Position numbers and translations under genes: made by a program. This document shows positions 26,287 to 35,636 of a DNA stretch of 64,000 nt, piece after piece. Numbering within the stretch: position 1 is the first letter of the stretch; each line of letters opens with the position of its first letter. The notes under the pieces were generated by a model. That model ran no database searches, had not been told where the DNA came from, and saw only the letters and a program-made list of their open reading frames with translations. The DNA comes from Burkholderia sp. Leaf177 (GTDB lineage Bacteria > Pseudomonadota > Gammaproteobacteria > Burkholderiales > Burkholderiaceae): NCBI RefSeq assembly GCF_001424345.1, contig NZ_LMPF01000023.1:234165-298164 (forward strand), given 5' to 3'.

Positions 26287-29190
26287 ATGACCGTCCCGCG
26301 CTCCACGCTTCGCCTGCAGCTTCACAAGGATTTCACGTTCGACGACGCCGCGCGCCAGGTCGACTACATGGCGTCGCTTGGAATCAGCCACGCATATTTA
26401 TCGCCGATCACGACCGCCACGAGCGGTTCCACGCACGGCTACGACACCGTCGACTACACACGCGTGAACCCTGAACTCGGCGGCGAAGAAGGCTTGAAAC
26501 GCCTGGTCGAAAAGTTACGCGAACACGAGATGGGCGTGATCGTCGACATCGTGCCGAATCACATGGGCGTGGGCGGTTCCGAAAACCTTTGGTGGATGGA
26601 TATCCTCGAATGGGGCCGGCACGCAGCGCATTCGCGTTATTTCGACGTGGACTGGCACTCGCCCGATCCCGCCTTGCGCGGCAAAGTCCTCGCGCCGTTC
26701 CTGGGCGCCGCCTACGGCGAGGAACTGAAAGGCAACAAGATCAAGCTGACCTTCGACGCCGCCGACGGCCGTTTCAAGGTCACGTACTACAGCAACACGT
26801 TCCCGGTCAGCCCGCTCGACTACGCGTCGATCCTGCAGGACAGCGCGCCGGACATGGCGCAGCGCTTCACCGGCCTCTCGACGCAACCTGCCGATCAGCC
26901 ACGCGCCGACGAAGCACGCGCGGCGCTCAAGGAATTCGCGGCAACGGATGAAGGCAAGAAAGCGATCGATGCCGCCGTGCGCGCCCATTCCGGCGAAAAC
27001 GCAATAGGCCGCGACCGTTTGCACCGCTTGCTCGAACGCCAGCATTATCGCCTTGCATGGTGGCGCACGGCCGCGGACGAAGTGAACTGGCGGCGTTTCT
27101 TCGACGTCTCCACGCTCGGCGGCATGCGCGTTGAGCGCCCGGAAGTGTTCGAGGCATCGCACGCGCTGATTTTCCGGCTGTTCACTGAAGGGCTGATAGA
27201 CGGCGTGCGTATCGATCACGTCGATGGCCTTGCCGAGCCGCGCGAATATTGCCAGCGCCTGCGCAGCCGCCTTGAGGATCTTGCGCAACAGCGGCCCGAA
27301 CATCTGCGCCAGCCGCGCACGTATTTTGTCGTCGAAAAAATCCTGGCTCGCGGCGAGCCGGTGCGCGATGACTGGCAAATCGATGGCACCACCGGCTACG
27401 ATTTCATGAACGACGTCGGCGCGTTGCTGCACGATCCGCGCGGCGCCGAACCTTTGGCCCTGAGCTGGGCCGAGTTGTCCGGCCGTCCCGCCGAGTTCGC
27501 AGTCGAAGCCGAAGCCGCGCGCCGCAAGATCCTCGCCGAGAATCTTTCCGCCGAACTCGACCGCGTTTCGCGCGCGCTGCACCGGATCGCACGCGACTTG
27601 CCCGCCACGCGCGACTTCACGTTTTCATCGTTGAAACGGGTCACGACTGAACTTGTCGTGCATTTCCCCGTGTATCGGATTTATCCCGTTAGCGGTCAGC
27701 GCAGCGCCGAAGACGAACGCTTCTTCTCAATGGCATACGAAGGCGCGAAAGCCGCGCTCGCACCTGCGGATCACGGCATTCTGGATCAAGTCGCGCAATG
27801 GCTCGGCGGTCCTGGCGGCGAAGAAGCCGTTGAAGAAAAGCCGCGCGAACGGCCGCTCGATCGCCACGGACGCGAGCGCCCGGTCAGCGCGTTCAACAAC
27901 CCGCCGGCAAGCGTCAACGGCTCGAATTCAATCGGCTCGCACAGGCGCAATGCGCAAACCTTGTTCTCGCAGCTGACGTCGCCGGTAGCGGCCAAGGCTG
28001 TTGAAGACACCTCGTGTTATCGATACGGCCGGCTCATTTCACGTAACGAAGTCGGAGCGGATCCGGGCGAGTTTTCGTTATCGGTCGAGAAGTTTCACGC
28101 AGGCAACGAGGAACGTGCCGAACGCTTTCCGAACGCCATGCTCACGACCGCGACGCACGATCACAAGCGCGGCGAAGACGTGCGCGCGCGAATCGCGGCG
28201 CTGAGCGAGATCCCCGATGAATGGGCGGCCACGCTGAAAAGCTGGTCGACGCTGAACACGCCGCATCGCCGCATCCTGAACGCCGATGAAACCGCGTGGG
28301 CGCCCGGCGCCGGCGCCGAAGCAATGCTGTATCAGACGTTGGTCGGCTGCTGGCCGCCGACGCTTTCCCTCGACGACGAAGCCGGCGTCAAGGAGCTCGC
28401 CGAGCGTGTGAGCGCGTGGCAATTGAAGGCAATGCGCGAAGCCAAGTTACGCACGAGTTGGTTCGCGCCGGACGAAGCGTACGAAAACGCCTGCCGCGAT
28501 TTCCTCTTCGATATCCTCGCGCCTCAGCGCCGCGATGGTTTCCTCGGCGAGTTGCCCGCGTTCGTTGCGCGCATTGCGAAGACCGGCGCCATCAACAGTT
28601 TCCAGCAGACATTGTTGCGGCTGACATCGCCGGGCGTGCCGGATCTTTATCAGGGCACCGAACTATGGGACTTCAGTCTCGTCGATCCCGACAATCGCCG
28701 GCCGGTCGACTTCGATCAGCGCCGTGCGTGGCTTGCCGAAGGCGAGGCGCAAGGTGCGCCATCGGAACAATTGCAGAACTGGAAGGACGGTCGCGTGAAG
28801 CTCGGCATCGTGCGCCGAGCGCTTGCGTTGCGCGCGCATGCGCAGTCGCTGTTCGAGCGCGGATCGTATGTGCCGCTGAAAGTGGAAGGCGCTCACGCCG
28901 ACAACGTGATTGCCTTCGCGCGGCACCTGGGAAGCGCGTACGTGATCGTTATCGCAACGCGCCTGGCTGAGTCGTTGCTCGCGGAAAACAACACCGGCCT
29001 GCCTTTGGTCGATGCCGCCGATTGGGGCGACACGGCGGTCGTGTTGCCGGAAGCGCTGGCATCGCGCGCGTTGTTCGACTGGCTGAGCCCGAACGCGCCC
29101 AAGTCCGACGGTCAGCACCTGTTCATGCGCGACGCGTTGGCATCGATGCCGGTTGCACTGCTAATGGAAGAAGGCGTGCCGCGCGTCTGA
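26287..29190 (+). CDS. treY: Malto-oligosyltrehalose synthase
   Basis: Predicted 967-residue GH13 isomerase that converts the reducing-end alpha-1,4 bond of a maltodextrin to the alpha,alpha-1,1 bond of trehalose. Key blocks are STHGYDTVDYTRVNPELGG (about 42-60), VDIVPNHMGV, nucleophile Asp310 in GVRIDHVDGLAEP, acid Glu350 in FVVEKILARGE and, near the end, VPDLYQGTELWDFSLVDPDNRR given here as PDLYQGTEL and DPDNRRPVD. It is longer than the 700-residue archaeal form because of an insertion around 500-600. It closes the cluster and is convergent with the CNNM gene, with a shared hairpin at their 3' ends. Confidence 0.93.
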   Translation: MTVPRSTLRLQLHKDFTFDDAARQVDYMASLGISHAYLSPITTATSGSTHGYDTVDYTRVNPELGGEEGLKRLVEKLREHEMGVIVDIVPNHMGVGGSENLWWMDILEWGRHAAHSRYFDVDWHSPDPALRGKVLAPFLGAAYGEELKGNKIKLTFDAADGRFKVTYYSNTFPVSPLDYASILQDSAPDMAQRFTGLSTQPADQPRADEARAALKEFAATDEGKKAIDAAVRAHSGENAIGRDRLHRLLERQHYRLAWWRTAADEVNWRRFFDVSTLGGMRVERPEVFEASHALIFRLFTEGLIDGVRIDHVDGLAEPREYCQRLRSRLEDLAQQRPEHLRQPRTYFVVEKILARGEPVRDDWQIDGTTGYDFMNDVGALLHDPRGAEPLALSWAELSGRPAEFAVEAEAARRKILAENLSAELDRVSRALHRIARDLPATRDFTFSSLKRVTTELVVHFPVYRIYPVSGQRSAEDERFFSMAYEGAKAALAPADHGILDQVAQWLGGPGGEEAVEEKPRERPLDRHGRERPVSAFNNPPASVNGSNSIGSHRRNAQTLFSQLTSPVAAKAVEDTSCYRYGRLISRNEVGADPGEFSLSVEKFHAGNEERAERFPNAMLTTATHDHKRGEDVRARIAALSEIPDEWAATLKSWSTLNTPHRRILNADETAWAPGAGAEAMLYQTLVGCWPPTLSLDDEAGVKELAERVSAWQLKAMREAKLRTSWFAPDEAYENACRDFLFDILAPQRRDGFLGELPAFVARIAKTGAINSFQQTLLRLTSPGVPDLYQGTELWDFSLVDPDNRRPVDFDQRRAWLAEGEAQGAPSEQLQNWKDGRVKLGIVRRALALRAHAQSLFERGSYVPLKVEGAHADNVIAFARHLGSAYVIVIATRLAESLLAENNTGLPLVDAADWGDTAVVLPEALASRALFDWLSPNAPKSDGQHLFMRDALASMPVALLMEEGVPRV

Positions 29191-29211
29191 TAAAGCCACG
29201 CTTCAGGAAGG

Positions 29212-29242
29212 GGAAGAAGCGGACGATCAGTCCGCTTCTTCC
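29212..29242. terminator. Convergent hairpin between treY and the CNNM gene
   Basis: Perfect 13-bp stem GGAAGAAGCGGAC (29212-29224) with its complement (29230-29242) and a 5-base loop. The loop bases 29227-29229 are the stop codon of the minus-strand gene. It lacks a clear T-run, so it may terminate weakly in both directions or mainly protect 3' ends. Confidence 0.5.
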
Positions 29243-30633
29243 GCAACCTCTTCATGCGGATACACACGCACGAGCACGATGCGCGGCCCGTTCATCTTCT
29301 TCACGACAATATCGAAGCGATCGAAACCCACGCGCTGGCCTTCGCTCGGCAGATCGCCCAGCGCGTTGATCACGAGTCCGCCGACCGATTCGGCCTGCCC
29401 TTCATCGATATCGATCCCAAGCGCGCGTTCAAGCGATACCACCGGCAAGCTGCCCTTGCCCATCAGCGTGCCGTCGTCCATGCGTGACCAGTCGGCGTCG
29501 CCCTGACGAAACTCGTCGTGGATCTGGCCGACGAGCGCGCCCAGCAGATTGTCGAGCGTCAGAAAACCCATCGGCTTTTCACCTTTGCGACCGACCAGCG
29601 CAAAGTGCGGCGCGCCCTTGCGAAAACGCCGGAACAGTTCGAGCGCGGACAGATTGCCCGCCACGTACTGAACCGGGCGCACGTGCCGCGCGAGGGTGTC
29701 CTGCTTCGTGTCCTGGCGCGTCAGGCCGTGAAGCAGGCCGCGCCCGGCGCCATCGCGTGCGAGCAGCAGGTCTTTCAAGTGGATCATGCCCAGCACGCGT
29801 TCGTTGCTGGCATCGGCGAAAAGCGGATAACGGCTGAAGCGATGCCGCGCGATCACCTGCATGTTGTCGCGCATGGGCACGTCGTTGCGCAAGCCAACCA
29901 TCTCATGGCTCGGACGCATCAGGTCGGAGACCGTCATGCGGCTGAAATCGAGCGAATGCGCGATGGTGTTCCATTCGTCGGCGTTATAGCTGGAGTCGGC
30001 GTTCGACGTGGAAAAACCGAAGGTATCCGGCGTAGTCGATGCGCCGGTCAAACGGCGGCCGCGCAGGATCAGCTTGAGTTCGTCAGTGGAATAGTGCGCG
30101 TCGCCGCCGTGTTCCGCGCTCAATCCAAAGAGACGCAGCACGAAATTCGCGCTCGAATTGAGCACCCAGATGAACGGGTACATCGCCCAGTAGAAGCCGT
30201 AGAGCGGCATGGCGACCCAAAGCCCGACCTGTTCCGCGCGACGGATTGCCCAGGATTTCGGCGCGAGTTCACCGACCACGATATGCAAAAATGAAATGCA
30301 GGAGAAAGCGAAGAACAGGGAGATTGCATCGATCAGCTTTGCCGATTCAATGCCCACCAGCGCAAACAGCGGATGCAGCAATTCGGCGAACGCCGGCTCG
30401 CCGAGCCAGCCGAGTCCGAGCGACGCCAGCGTGATACCAAGCTGACACGCCGACAAATACGCGTCGAGCTTGCCATGAACCTTGGCAAGCAGGCGTCCGG
30501 GCAACCCGTTCGACCGCGCGATTGCCTGGACGCGCGTGGCGCGCAACTTGACCAGCCCGAACTCGGCCGCGACGAAAAACCCGTTCAGCGCGACGAGTAG
30601 CAAGGCACCAATTAGCGCGACAACCTGATTCAA
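29227..30633 (-). CDS. CNNM/CorC family membrane transporter (hemolysin C-like)
   Basis: Predicted 468-residue inner-membrane protein. A DUF21/CNNM transmembrane domain (1-190; LNGFFVAAEFGLVKLRATR, then SACQLGITLASLGLGWLGEP) is followed by two CBS domains (about 210-340; RHRFSRYPLFADAS, RVLGMIHLKDLL) and a C-terminal CorC/HlyC domain (about 370-460). Relatives are implicated in Mg2+/Co2+ efflux, and the hemolysin name is historical. The start is TTG 30633, preceded by GGAG nine bases upstream; there is no ATG in the vicinity. It stands alone between treY and the histidine kinase gene. Confidence 0.9.
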   Translation of the reverse strand: MNQVVALIGALLLVALNGFFVAAEFGLVKLRATRVQAIARSNGLPGRLLAKVHGKLDAYLSACQLGITLASLGLGWLGEPAFAELLHPLFALVGIESAKLIDAISLFFAFSCISFLHIVVGELAPKSWAIRRAEQVGLWVAMPLYGFYWAMYPFIWVLNSSANFVLRLFGLSAEHGGDAHYSTDELKLILRGRRLTGASTTPDTFGFSTSNADSSYNADEWNTIAHSLDFSRMTVSDLMRPSHEMVGLRNDVPMRDNMQVIARHRFSRYPLFADASNERVLGMIHLKDLLLARDGAGRGLLHGLTRQDTKQDTLARHVRPVQYVAGNLSALELFRRFRKGAPHFALVGRKGEKPMGFLTLDNLLGALVGQIHDEFRQGDADWSRMDDGTLMGKGSLPVVSLERALGIDIDEGQAESVGGLVINALGDLPSEGQRVGFDRFDIVVKKMNGPRIVLVRVYPHEEVAEEAD

Positions 30634-30693
30634 AGCAACTTGCTCCGCAAGAGAAAACGCCAGTATAGAGGCGCAAGCTGATCGAAAGTTAAA

Positions 30694-31824
30694 TCAGGTG
30701 CCGCTCAACGGCACGCGAAGTTTGAGCGTTACGTTGGCGCCATCGGTTATGTCTTCGTGTTCGAACGTACCACCGTGTCCTTCCGCCACGCGCTTGCAGA
30801 GCGCCAGGCCCCAAGCGATGCGCGCCGCTTCGCGCGGCGCGATCGCCTGCTTGCGCGCGAATGCTTCGAGCGCGTGAGGGAGATCGGGATCGCCGAGCGC
30901 TTCTGCCGACGCCGTGAAACCGACCGTCGCGACAAACGCGCCGTCCTCCACGCGCACTTCGGTAATTACGGTTGAACCGGCCGAACTGGCTTCGGTAGCG
31001 AACGCGAGCATCAGCCAGAGTGCCTGGGTCAGCCGTTCGTTATCGCCGATGATCTGCTCTTCCGCCAGCGTCGATTCCACTTGCAGCGTCACTTTGCGCG
31101 CCGTTGCGAGGCTTGCGCGCGCTTCGCCCGCCGCGTGCTCCACGAGCGGACGCAAGGCGAGCGGCCCGCGGTTGAGCACGAGCGTCTTGGTCTCGGCGCG
31201 GGTTGTATCGATGGATTGCTCGATCAGCTTCACCTGCTGCTCCACGCCGGAGCGAATGCCGCCCAGGGCGCGCTGAGCGGAGGCATCGGCGGAATCGACC
31301 TTGCGTTCCAGCACGTAACCCCAACTGTGGATTGCATTCAGCGGTCCGCGCAGATCGTGCGACACGACGCCCAGCACGTGATCGCGCATGAACAACGCCG
31401 CCTCGGCGCGCAAGTGCGCGGTGCGCTCGTCCGTCTGCTTTAGCGAGCTTTGCGCGGCCGTATCCGGGCGGCACGGCGACACGATCAGCGTCACCGTATC
31501 CGAACTGGGCAGCGCGAGGATGTCGAAGGCCCGCGCGCCGCCCTCGCCGATCGATACCCGCGCGCGCCGGACGCTGCCGGCTGCAAGCGCGGCGTCGGCG
31601 GCTTCGGCCAAAACCGCGATGAGCGGCTTGGGCAGAGGGGTATCGGCGAGTGCGCGGCCATCGACCGCGTGAGCGTCGAGATCGAACAAATGGGTGAGGA
31701 CGGTATCGGCGGAAAGGCAGCGTTGCGCGGCATTCAGGACGAGCACGCCATCCGTGCCCGCGACCGGCGCTTCAGGACGGGGAGCGCGCCCCGTTTCGAC
31801 CGTGCCGGAAAATGACGTTGTCAC
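30694..31824 (-). CDS. Sensor histidine kinase with degenerate ATPase domain
   Basis: Predicted 376-residue soluble protein: a PAS-like N-terminal segment (about 25-120), a dimerisation/phosphoacceptor helix with His156 in VVSHDLRGPLNAIHSW, and a C-terminal HATPase-like domain. The G2 part is recognisable (WGLALCKRVAEGHGG, 338-352), but the N-box reads RLTQALWLMLAFATEAS without the usual Asn, and no DxGxG (G1) motif is seen around 300-315. It may be a weak or inactive kinase, a phosphatase, or a scaffold. No response regulator gene is adjacent. GTG 31824 is supported by AAGGAT nine bases upstream; longer in-frame starts lack a site. Confidence 0.75.
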   Translation of the reverse strand: MTTSFSGTVETGRAPRPEAPVAGTDGVLVLNAAQRCLSADTVLTHLFDLDAHAVDGRALADTPLPKPLIAVLAEAADAALAAGSVRRARVSIGEGGARAFDILALPSSDTVTLIVSPCRPDTAAQSSLKQTDERTAHLRAEAALFMRDHVLGVVSHDLRGPLNAIHSWGYVLERKVDSADASAQRALGGIRSGVEQQVKLIEQSIDTTRAETKTLVLNRGPLALRPLVEHAAGEARASLATARKVTLQVESTLAEEQIIGDNERLTQALWLMLAFATEASSAGSTVITEVRVEDGAFVATVGFTASAEALGDPDLPHALEAFARKQAIAPREAARIAWGLALCKRVAEGHGGTFEHEDITDGANVTLKLRVPLSGT

Positions 31825-32080
31825 GATTGGAAATCCTTGAGCGTTGATAAATGCGTGGACCTTGCCCGGTTTTCGAGATGACCGGCCATTATAGGAGAGT
31901 ACCCGACGGCCTTTCGTTTCGGGGCAAGTCATCCTCACGTAAATGTTTACAAGATAAACGGCCTGACGGTGCAGCAAACGTCGTGCACGCTTCGCCCGAT
32001 GTAACGATGCGTCCGAAAGCCCTACAATACCGGTTTCGATTTCAGCCGGCGATGAAGCCGGCGATTACAAGGAGAGTGAG
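31825..32080. other. Divergent gap between the kinase and FKBP genes
   Basis: This 256-base gap must carry promoters for both genes. A short palindrome GTAAATGTTTAC and a GCCGGC-gatgaa-GCCGGC hairpin just before the FKBP ribosome site are visible. I see no further gene. Confidence 0.4.
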
Positions 32081-32422
32081 ATGGCGATCGTGACGACAGA
32101 TTCGGGCCTCAAGTATGAAGACCTGGTCGTGGGTGAAGGCGCGGATGCCGTCGCCGGGAAGACGGTCAGCGTGCATTACACGGGCTGGCTGACCGACGGC
32201 CAGAAGTTCGATTCGAGCCACGACCGCAATGATCCGTTCGCGTTCGTGCTGGGCGGCGGCATGGTCATCAAGGGCTGGGATGAGGGCGTGCAGGGCATGA
32301 AGGTCGGCGGCAAACGCAAGCTGACCATCCCGCCGCAACTCGGTTATGGCGTGCGCGGCGCGGGCGGTGTGATTCCGCCGAACGCCACGCTGGTATTCGA
32401 TGTGGAATTGCTGGACGTTTGA
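32081..32422 (+). CDS. FKBP-type peptidyl-prolyl cis-trans isomerase
   Basis: Predicted 113-residue single-domain FKBP, cytosolic since no signal peptide is present. Active-site features of the fold are VSVHYTGWLTDGQKFDSS (30-47), the PFAFVLGGGMVIKGWDEG block with the conserved Val-Ile-Trp, KRKLTIPPQLGYG and a final IPPNATLVFDVELL strand. AAGGAG lies six bases before ATG 32081. It is a monocistronic gene convergent with metZ. It most likely assists prolyl-limited folding; a specific client is not indicated. Confidence 0.94.
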   Translation: MAIVTTDSGLKYEDLVVGEGADAVAGKTVSVHYTGWLTDGQKFDSSHDRNDPFAFVLGGGMVIKGWDEGVQGMKVGGKRKLTIPPQLGYGVRGAGGVIPPNATLVFDVELLDV

Positions 32423-32471
32423 TTTTTTACCGCAGCGCGGACCGGAATCGATTTCCGGGCCCGCTGCCGGA

Positions 32472-33665
32472 TCATTGCCCGTTCAGGCCGCGCTCCAGAT
32501 CTCCACGAATATCGGCGGCGTTTTCCAGCCCCACCGCGAGCCGGATCAACCCTTCGCGAATTCCCGCAGCTTCACGAACCTCCGGCGTCAAACGCCCGTG
32601 CGTGGTCGTCGATGGATGCGTGATCGTCGTGCGTGTATCGCCGAGATTGCCGGTGATCGAGCAAATCTTCGTTGAATCGATCACGCGCCACGCGTTCGCC
32701 CGCTGCTCTTCGCGCGTCGCGCCCTTCAGCTCGAACGACACAATCGCCCCGCCCGCCTTCTGCTGTTTCTTCGCGATCGCATATTGCGGATGCGATTCGA
32801 GCCCCGGATAAAACACGCGCTCGATGGCCGGATGCGTTTCCAGCCAGCGCGCGATCTCGAGCGCATTCGCCGACTGCTTTTCCACACGCAGCGAAAGCGT
32901 TTCCATTCCCTTCAGCAACACCCACGCGTTGAACGCGGACAAGGTCGGCCCGGCGCTGCGCACGAACGGGAACACCTTTTCCATGATGAATTGCTTCGAT
33001 CCAACCAGCGCGCCGCCCAGCACACGGCCTTGTCCATCGAGGAACTTGGTGGCCGAATGCATCACCACGTCCGCGCCGAGCTTCAAAGGCTGCTGCAAGG
33101 CCGGGCTGCAGAAGCAGTTATCGACCACGAACAACGCGCCCACTTCCTTCGAAATCTTGCCGATCGCTTCGATATCCGCGATCTCCGTCAGCGGATTCGA
33201 GGGCGTTTCGAGGAAGAACATCTTTGTTTCGGGCCGGACGGCGGCCCGCCATTCGTGGAGATTGGTTGGATCCACGAACGTGGTCGTGATGCCGAACTTG
33301 GTGAAGATCTGCGAAAACATCCCGACCGTCGATCCAAACAGGCTCTTCGAGCTAACCAGATGGTCGCCCTGCTGCATGGAACACATCACGACCGACATGA
33401 TCGCGGCCATTCCCGACGCCGTCGCCATGCACGCCTCGCCGCCTTCGAGCGCAGCCAGGCGCTTCTGAAACATCGCGACGGTCGGGTTCGTGAAGCGCGA
33501 ATACGTGTAAGCCTCTTCGGCGTTCTTGAAGCTTTCCGCGGCGTGCGCGGCGCTTTCGAACACGAAACTCGATGTCAGGAAAATCGCCTCCGAATGCTCG
33601 TTGAAGTCGCTGCGCAAGGTTCCCGCGCGTACGGCGAGCGTGTCGAAGTTGAGGTTGTCGTCCAT
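32472..33665 (-). CDS. metZ: O-succinylhomoserine sulfhydrylase
   Basis: Predicted 397-residue PLP enzyme that converts O-succinyl- (or O-acetyl-) homoserine plus sulfide to homocysteine in methionine synthesis. Family features are YTYSRFTNPTV near residue 60, a GGEACMATASGMAAI phosphate-binding region, VVDNCFCSPALQQPL, and the PLP lysine in MHSATKFLDGQGR. The start ATG 33665 is preferred because GGAAG lies about 8 bases upstream and DDNLNFDTLAVRAGT begins the conserved region. In-frame ATGs at 33680 and 33689 are possible. The open frame continues upstream through the terminator-like hairpin. metZ ends the long minus-strand block that begins at leuC. Confidence 0.92.
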   Translation of the reverse strand: MDDNLNFDTLAVRAGTLRSDFNEHSEAIFLTSSFVFESAAHAAESFKNAEEAYTYSRFTNPTVAMFQKRLAALEGGEACMATASGMAAIMSVVMCSMQQGDHLVSSKSLFGSTVGMFSQIFTKFGITTTFVDPTNLHEWRAAVRPETKMFFLETPSNPLTEIADIEAIGKISKEVGALFVVDNCFCSPALQQPLKLGADVVMHSATKFLDGQGRVLGGALVGSKQFIMEKVFPFVRSAGPTLSAFNAWVLLKGMETLSLRVEKQSANALEIARWLETHPAIERVFYPGLESHPQYAIAKKQQKAGGAIVSFELKGATREEQRANAWRVIDSTKICSITGNLGDTRTTITHPSTTTHGRLTPEVREAAGIREGLIRLAVGLENAADIRGDLERGLNGQ

Positions 33666-33732
33666 GTTCGTATCTTCCATTCTTTCCATCTCTTTATTCG
33701 TGGTGACCCGGCGGCAGCCAAAACCGGGACGC

Positions 33733-33767
33733 AAAAAAGCCCGCTTCTGCGTCAGCATGAGCGGGCT
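33733..33767 (-). terminator. Rho-independent terminator or attenuator in the metZ leader
   Basis: On the minus strand an AGCCCGCT...AGCGGGCT stem (33760-33767 with 33738-33745) encloses a 14-base loop and is followed by six T. It lies about 185 bases after the purF stop and 68 bases before the metZ start. It can end purF transcription, but its place just ahead of metZ also fits a regulated leader. Confidence 0.7.
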
Positions 33768-33951
33768 CGGTGCGGAAAAGCCTGTAGCGTCGCCGGGAAG
33801 TGTCGAGTGAAATGAAACGATCACCACCGGTTCGCTTTAGCTGTTTCGGGTTCCGATTGATAAAACCATCAAAACCCGCGTCCGCAAGCTGATCTCAAAT
33901 CGACGCAAACCCAATCCTATCACGCGTTTTCACGCGTTGCAGCCAACCGCG
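33768..33951 (-). promoter_or_regulatory. Structured purF-metZ intergenic region, possible metZ leader
   Basis: Read on the minus strand, it holds an ACGCGT-GAAA-ACGCGT hairpin soon after purF, then a bulged hairpin built from CGGGTT/AACCCG and an inner TTGAT-GGTTTT-ATCAA, then single-stranded sequence before the terminator hairpin. I do not recognise a known SAM riboswitch consensus. A methionine-responsive leader is only a suggestion. Confidence 0.35.
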
Positions 33952-35499
33952 TCATTCCACCGACAACTGCAAGTGCAGCTGCGAACGCGATACGCCGCCT
34001 TCCATCGCTTCACTTGCAGCGTCGCGATCCGATTGTGCCGATGGCGCGAGACGCGCCGTTTCCAGCCGGTCGAGATACGCCTCGTTGATGTCGCCGGTGA
34101 TGTAGTTGCCGTCGAAGCACGACGCATCGAATTCCTTCAGCTCCGGGTTGATATCGCGGATAGCCTGCTTCAGATCGGCCACGTCCTGATACACCAGATG
34201 ATCCGCGCCGATCATGCGCGCGACTTCATCGTCCGAACGGCCATGCGCCACGAGTTCGCCGCGCGTGGGCATGTCGATGCCATACACGTTCGGGAACTTC
34301 ACCGGCGGCGCAGCGGACGCGAAAATCACCTTCGCGGCGCCGGCATCGCGCGCCATTTGCACGATTTCGTGAGACGTAGTTCCACGAACGATGGAATCAT
34401 CCACGATCAGCACGTTCTTGCCCTTGAACTCGATCGCCATGGCGTTGAGTTTCTGGCGCACCGACTTCTTGCGCACTGCCTGGCCCGGCATGATGAACGT
34501 GCGGCCAACGTAGCGGTTCTTGAAGAAACCTTCGCGATATTCCACGCCCAGCTTCGCGGCCACTTGCATGGCGGCAGGACGCGACGAATCCGGAATCGGC
34601 ATCACCACGTCGATTTCCACGCCGGGCAGCACGCGCTTGATCTTCTCGGCGAGGTAATCGCCCATGCGCAGACGCGCGTTGTAGACCGGCACGCCGTCGA
34701 GGCACGAGTCCGGACGCGCGAGATACACGAGTTCGAAAATGCAGGGGTTGAGGCTGGGATTATCGGCGCATTGCTGGCTGTGCAGATTGCCGTCGTTATC
34801 GATGAAAATCGCTTCGCCCGGCTCCACGTCACGCACGAACTCGAAGCCGATCCCTTCGACCGCGACCGATTCCGACGCCACCATCCATTCCACGCCCGTG
34901 GCCGTTTCCTGTTTGCCGAGAACCAGCGGACGAATGCCGAACGGGTCGCGGAAAGCCACGAGGCCGTAACCCGCGATCAACGAAACGATCGCATACGAGC
35001 CTTTCACCCGGCGATGAACGCCGCTGACCGCCTTGAACAGCGCAGCCGGATCGAGTTGCAAGCCGGAGCTCGACAACTGCAGTTCGTGGGCGAAAACGTT
35101 GAGCAGGACTTCGGTATCGGACGCGGTGTTGATGTGCCGGCGATCGATCCGGAACATCTCTTCCTTCAGCTGCGGCCAGTTGGTCAGGTTGCCGTTGTGG
35201 GCGAGGATGATGCCGAACGGCGCGTTCACGTAGAACGGCTGGGCCTCTTCTTCACTCGATGCCGACCCGGCCGTCGGATAACGCACCTGGCCAATGCCGA
35301 CATTACCCGGCAGGCTGCGCATGTTGCGCGTGCGGAACACGTCGCGCACCATGCCATTGGCCTTATGCATGTGGAAGTTGTTGCCGTTCGCCGTCGCAAT
35401 GCCGGCTGCGTCCTGGCCGCGATGCTGCAAGAGCAGCAAGCTGTCATAGATCAGCTGGTTGACGGGAGTCTGGGAAACTACGCCTACGATGCCGCACAT
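33952..35499 (-). CDS. purF: Amidophosphoribosyltransferase
   Basis: Predicted 515-residue enzyme for the first committed step of purine synthesis, transferring ammonia from glutamine to PRPP. The chain starts MCGIVGVVS, so Cys2 is the glutaminase nucleophile and there is no propeptide, as in the E. coli type. The PRPP loop is VLIVDDSIVRGTTS. Length and motifs are complete. AAGGACC lies seven bases before ATG 35499. It follows cvpA in the conserved cvpA-purF pair. The last 30 residues are variable. Confidence 0.96.
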   Translation of the reverse strand: MCGIVGVVSQTPVNQLIYDSLLLLQHRGQDAAGIATANGNNFHMHKANGMVRDVFRTRNMRSLPGNVGIGQVRYPTAGSASSEEEAQPFYVNAPFGIILAHNGNLTNWPQLKEEMFRIDRRHINTASDTEVLLNVFAHELQLSSSGLQLDPAALFKAVSGVHRRVKGSYAIVSLIAGYGLVAFRDPFGIRPLVLGKQETATGVEWMVASESVAVEGIGFEFVRDVEPGEAIFIDNDGNLHSQQCADNPSLNPCIFELVYLARPDSCLDGVPVYNARLRMGDYLAEKIKRVLPGVEIDVVMPIPDSSRPAAMQVAAKLGVEYREGFFKNRYVGRTFIMPGQAVRKKSVRQKLNAMAIEFKGKNVLIVDDSIVRGTTSHEIVQMARDAGAAKVIFASAAPPVKFPNVYGIDMPTRGELVAHGRSDDEVARMIGADHLVYQDVADLKQAIRDINPELKEFDASCFDGNYITGDINEAYLDRLETARLAPSAQSDRDAASEAMEGGVSRSQLHLQLSVE

Positions 35500-35636
35500 G
35501 GCATTGGTCCTTCAAAGAGTCGAAACGGGTCGAAAGGGCGTATCGATGCAACGGTTCAGGCATCTCAAAAAATATCCGAACAACGTGGATGTTGCGCCGA
35601 GCCTTCACACAACTCCCGTGTAGCGCGCCTTGGCCG

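Noticed and set aside
33768..33900. Known SAM or SAH riboswitch before metZ
   Set aside because: I could not match the conserved cores of SAM-I, SAM-II or SAH elements; only generic hairpins are visible.
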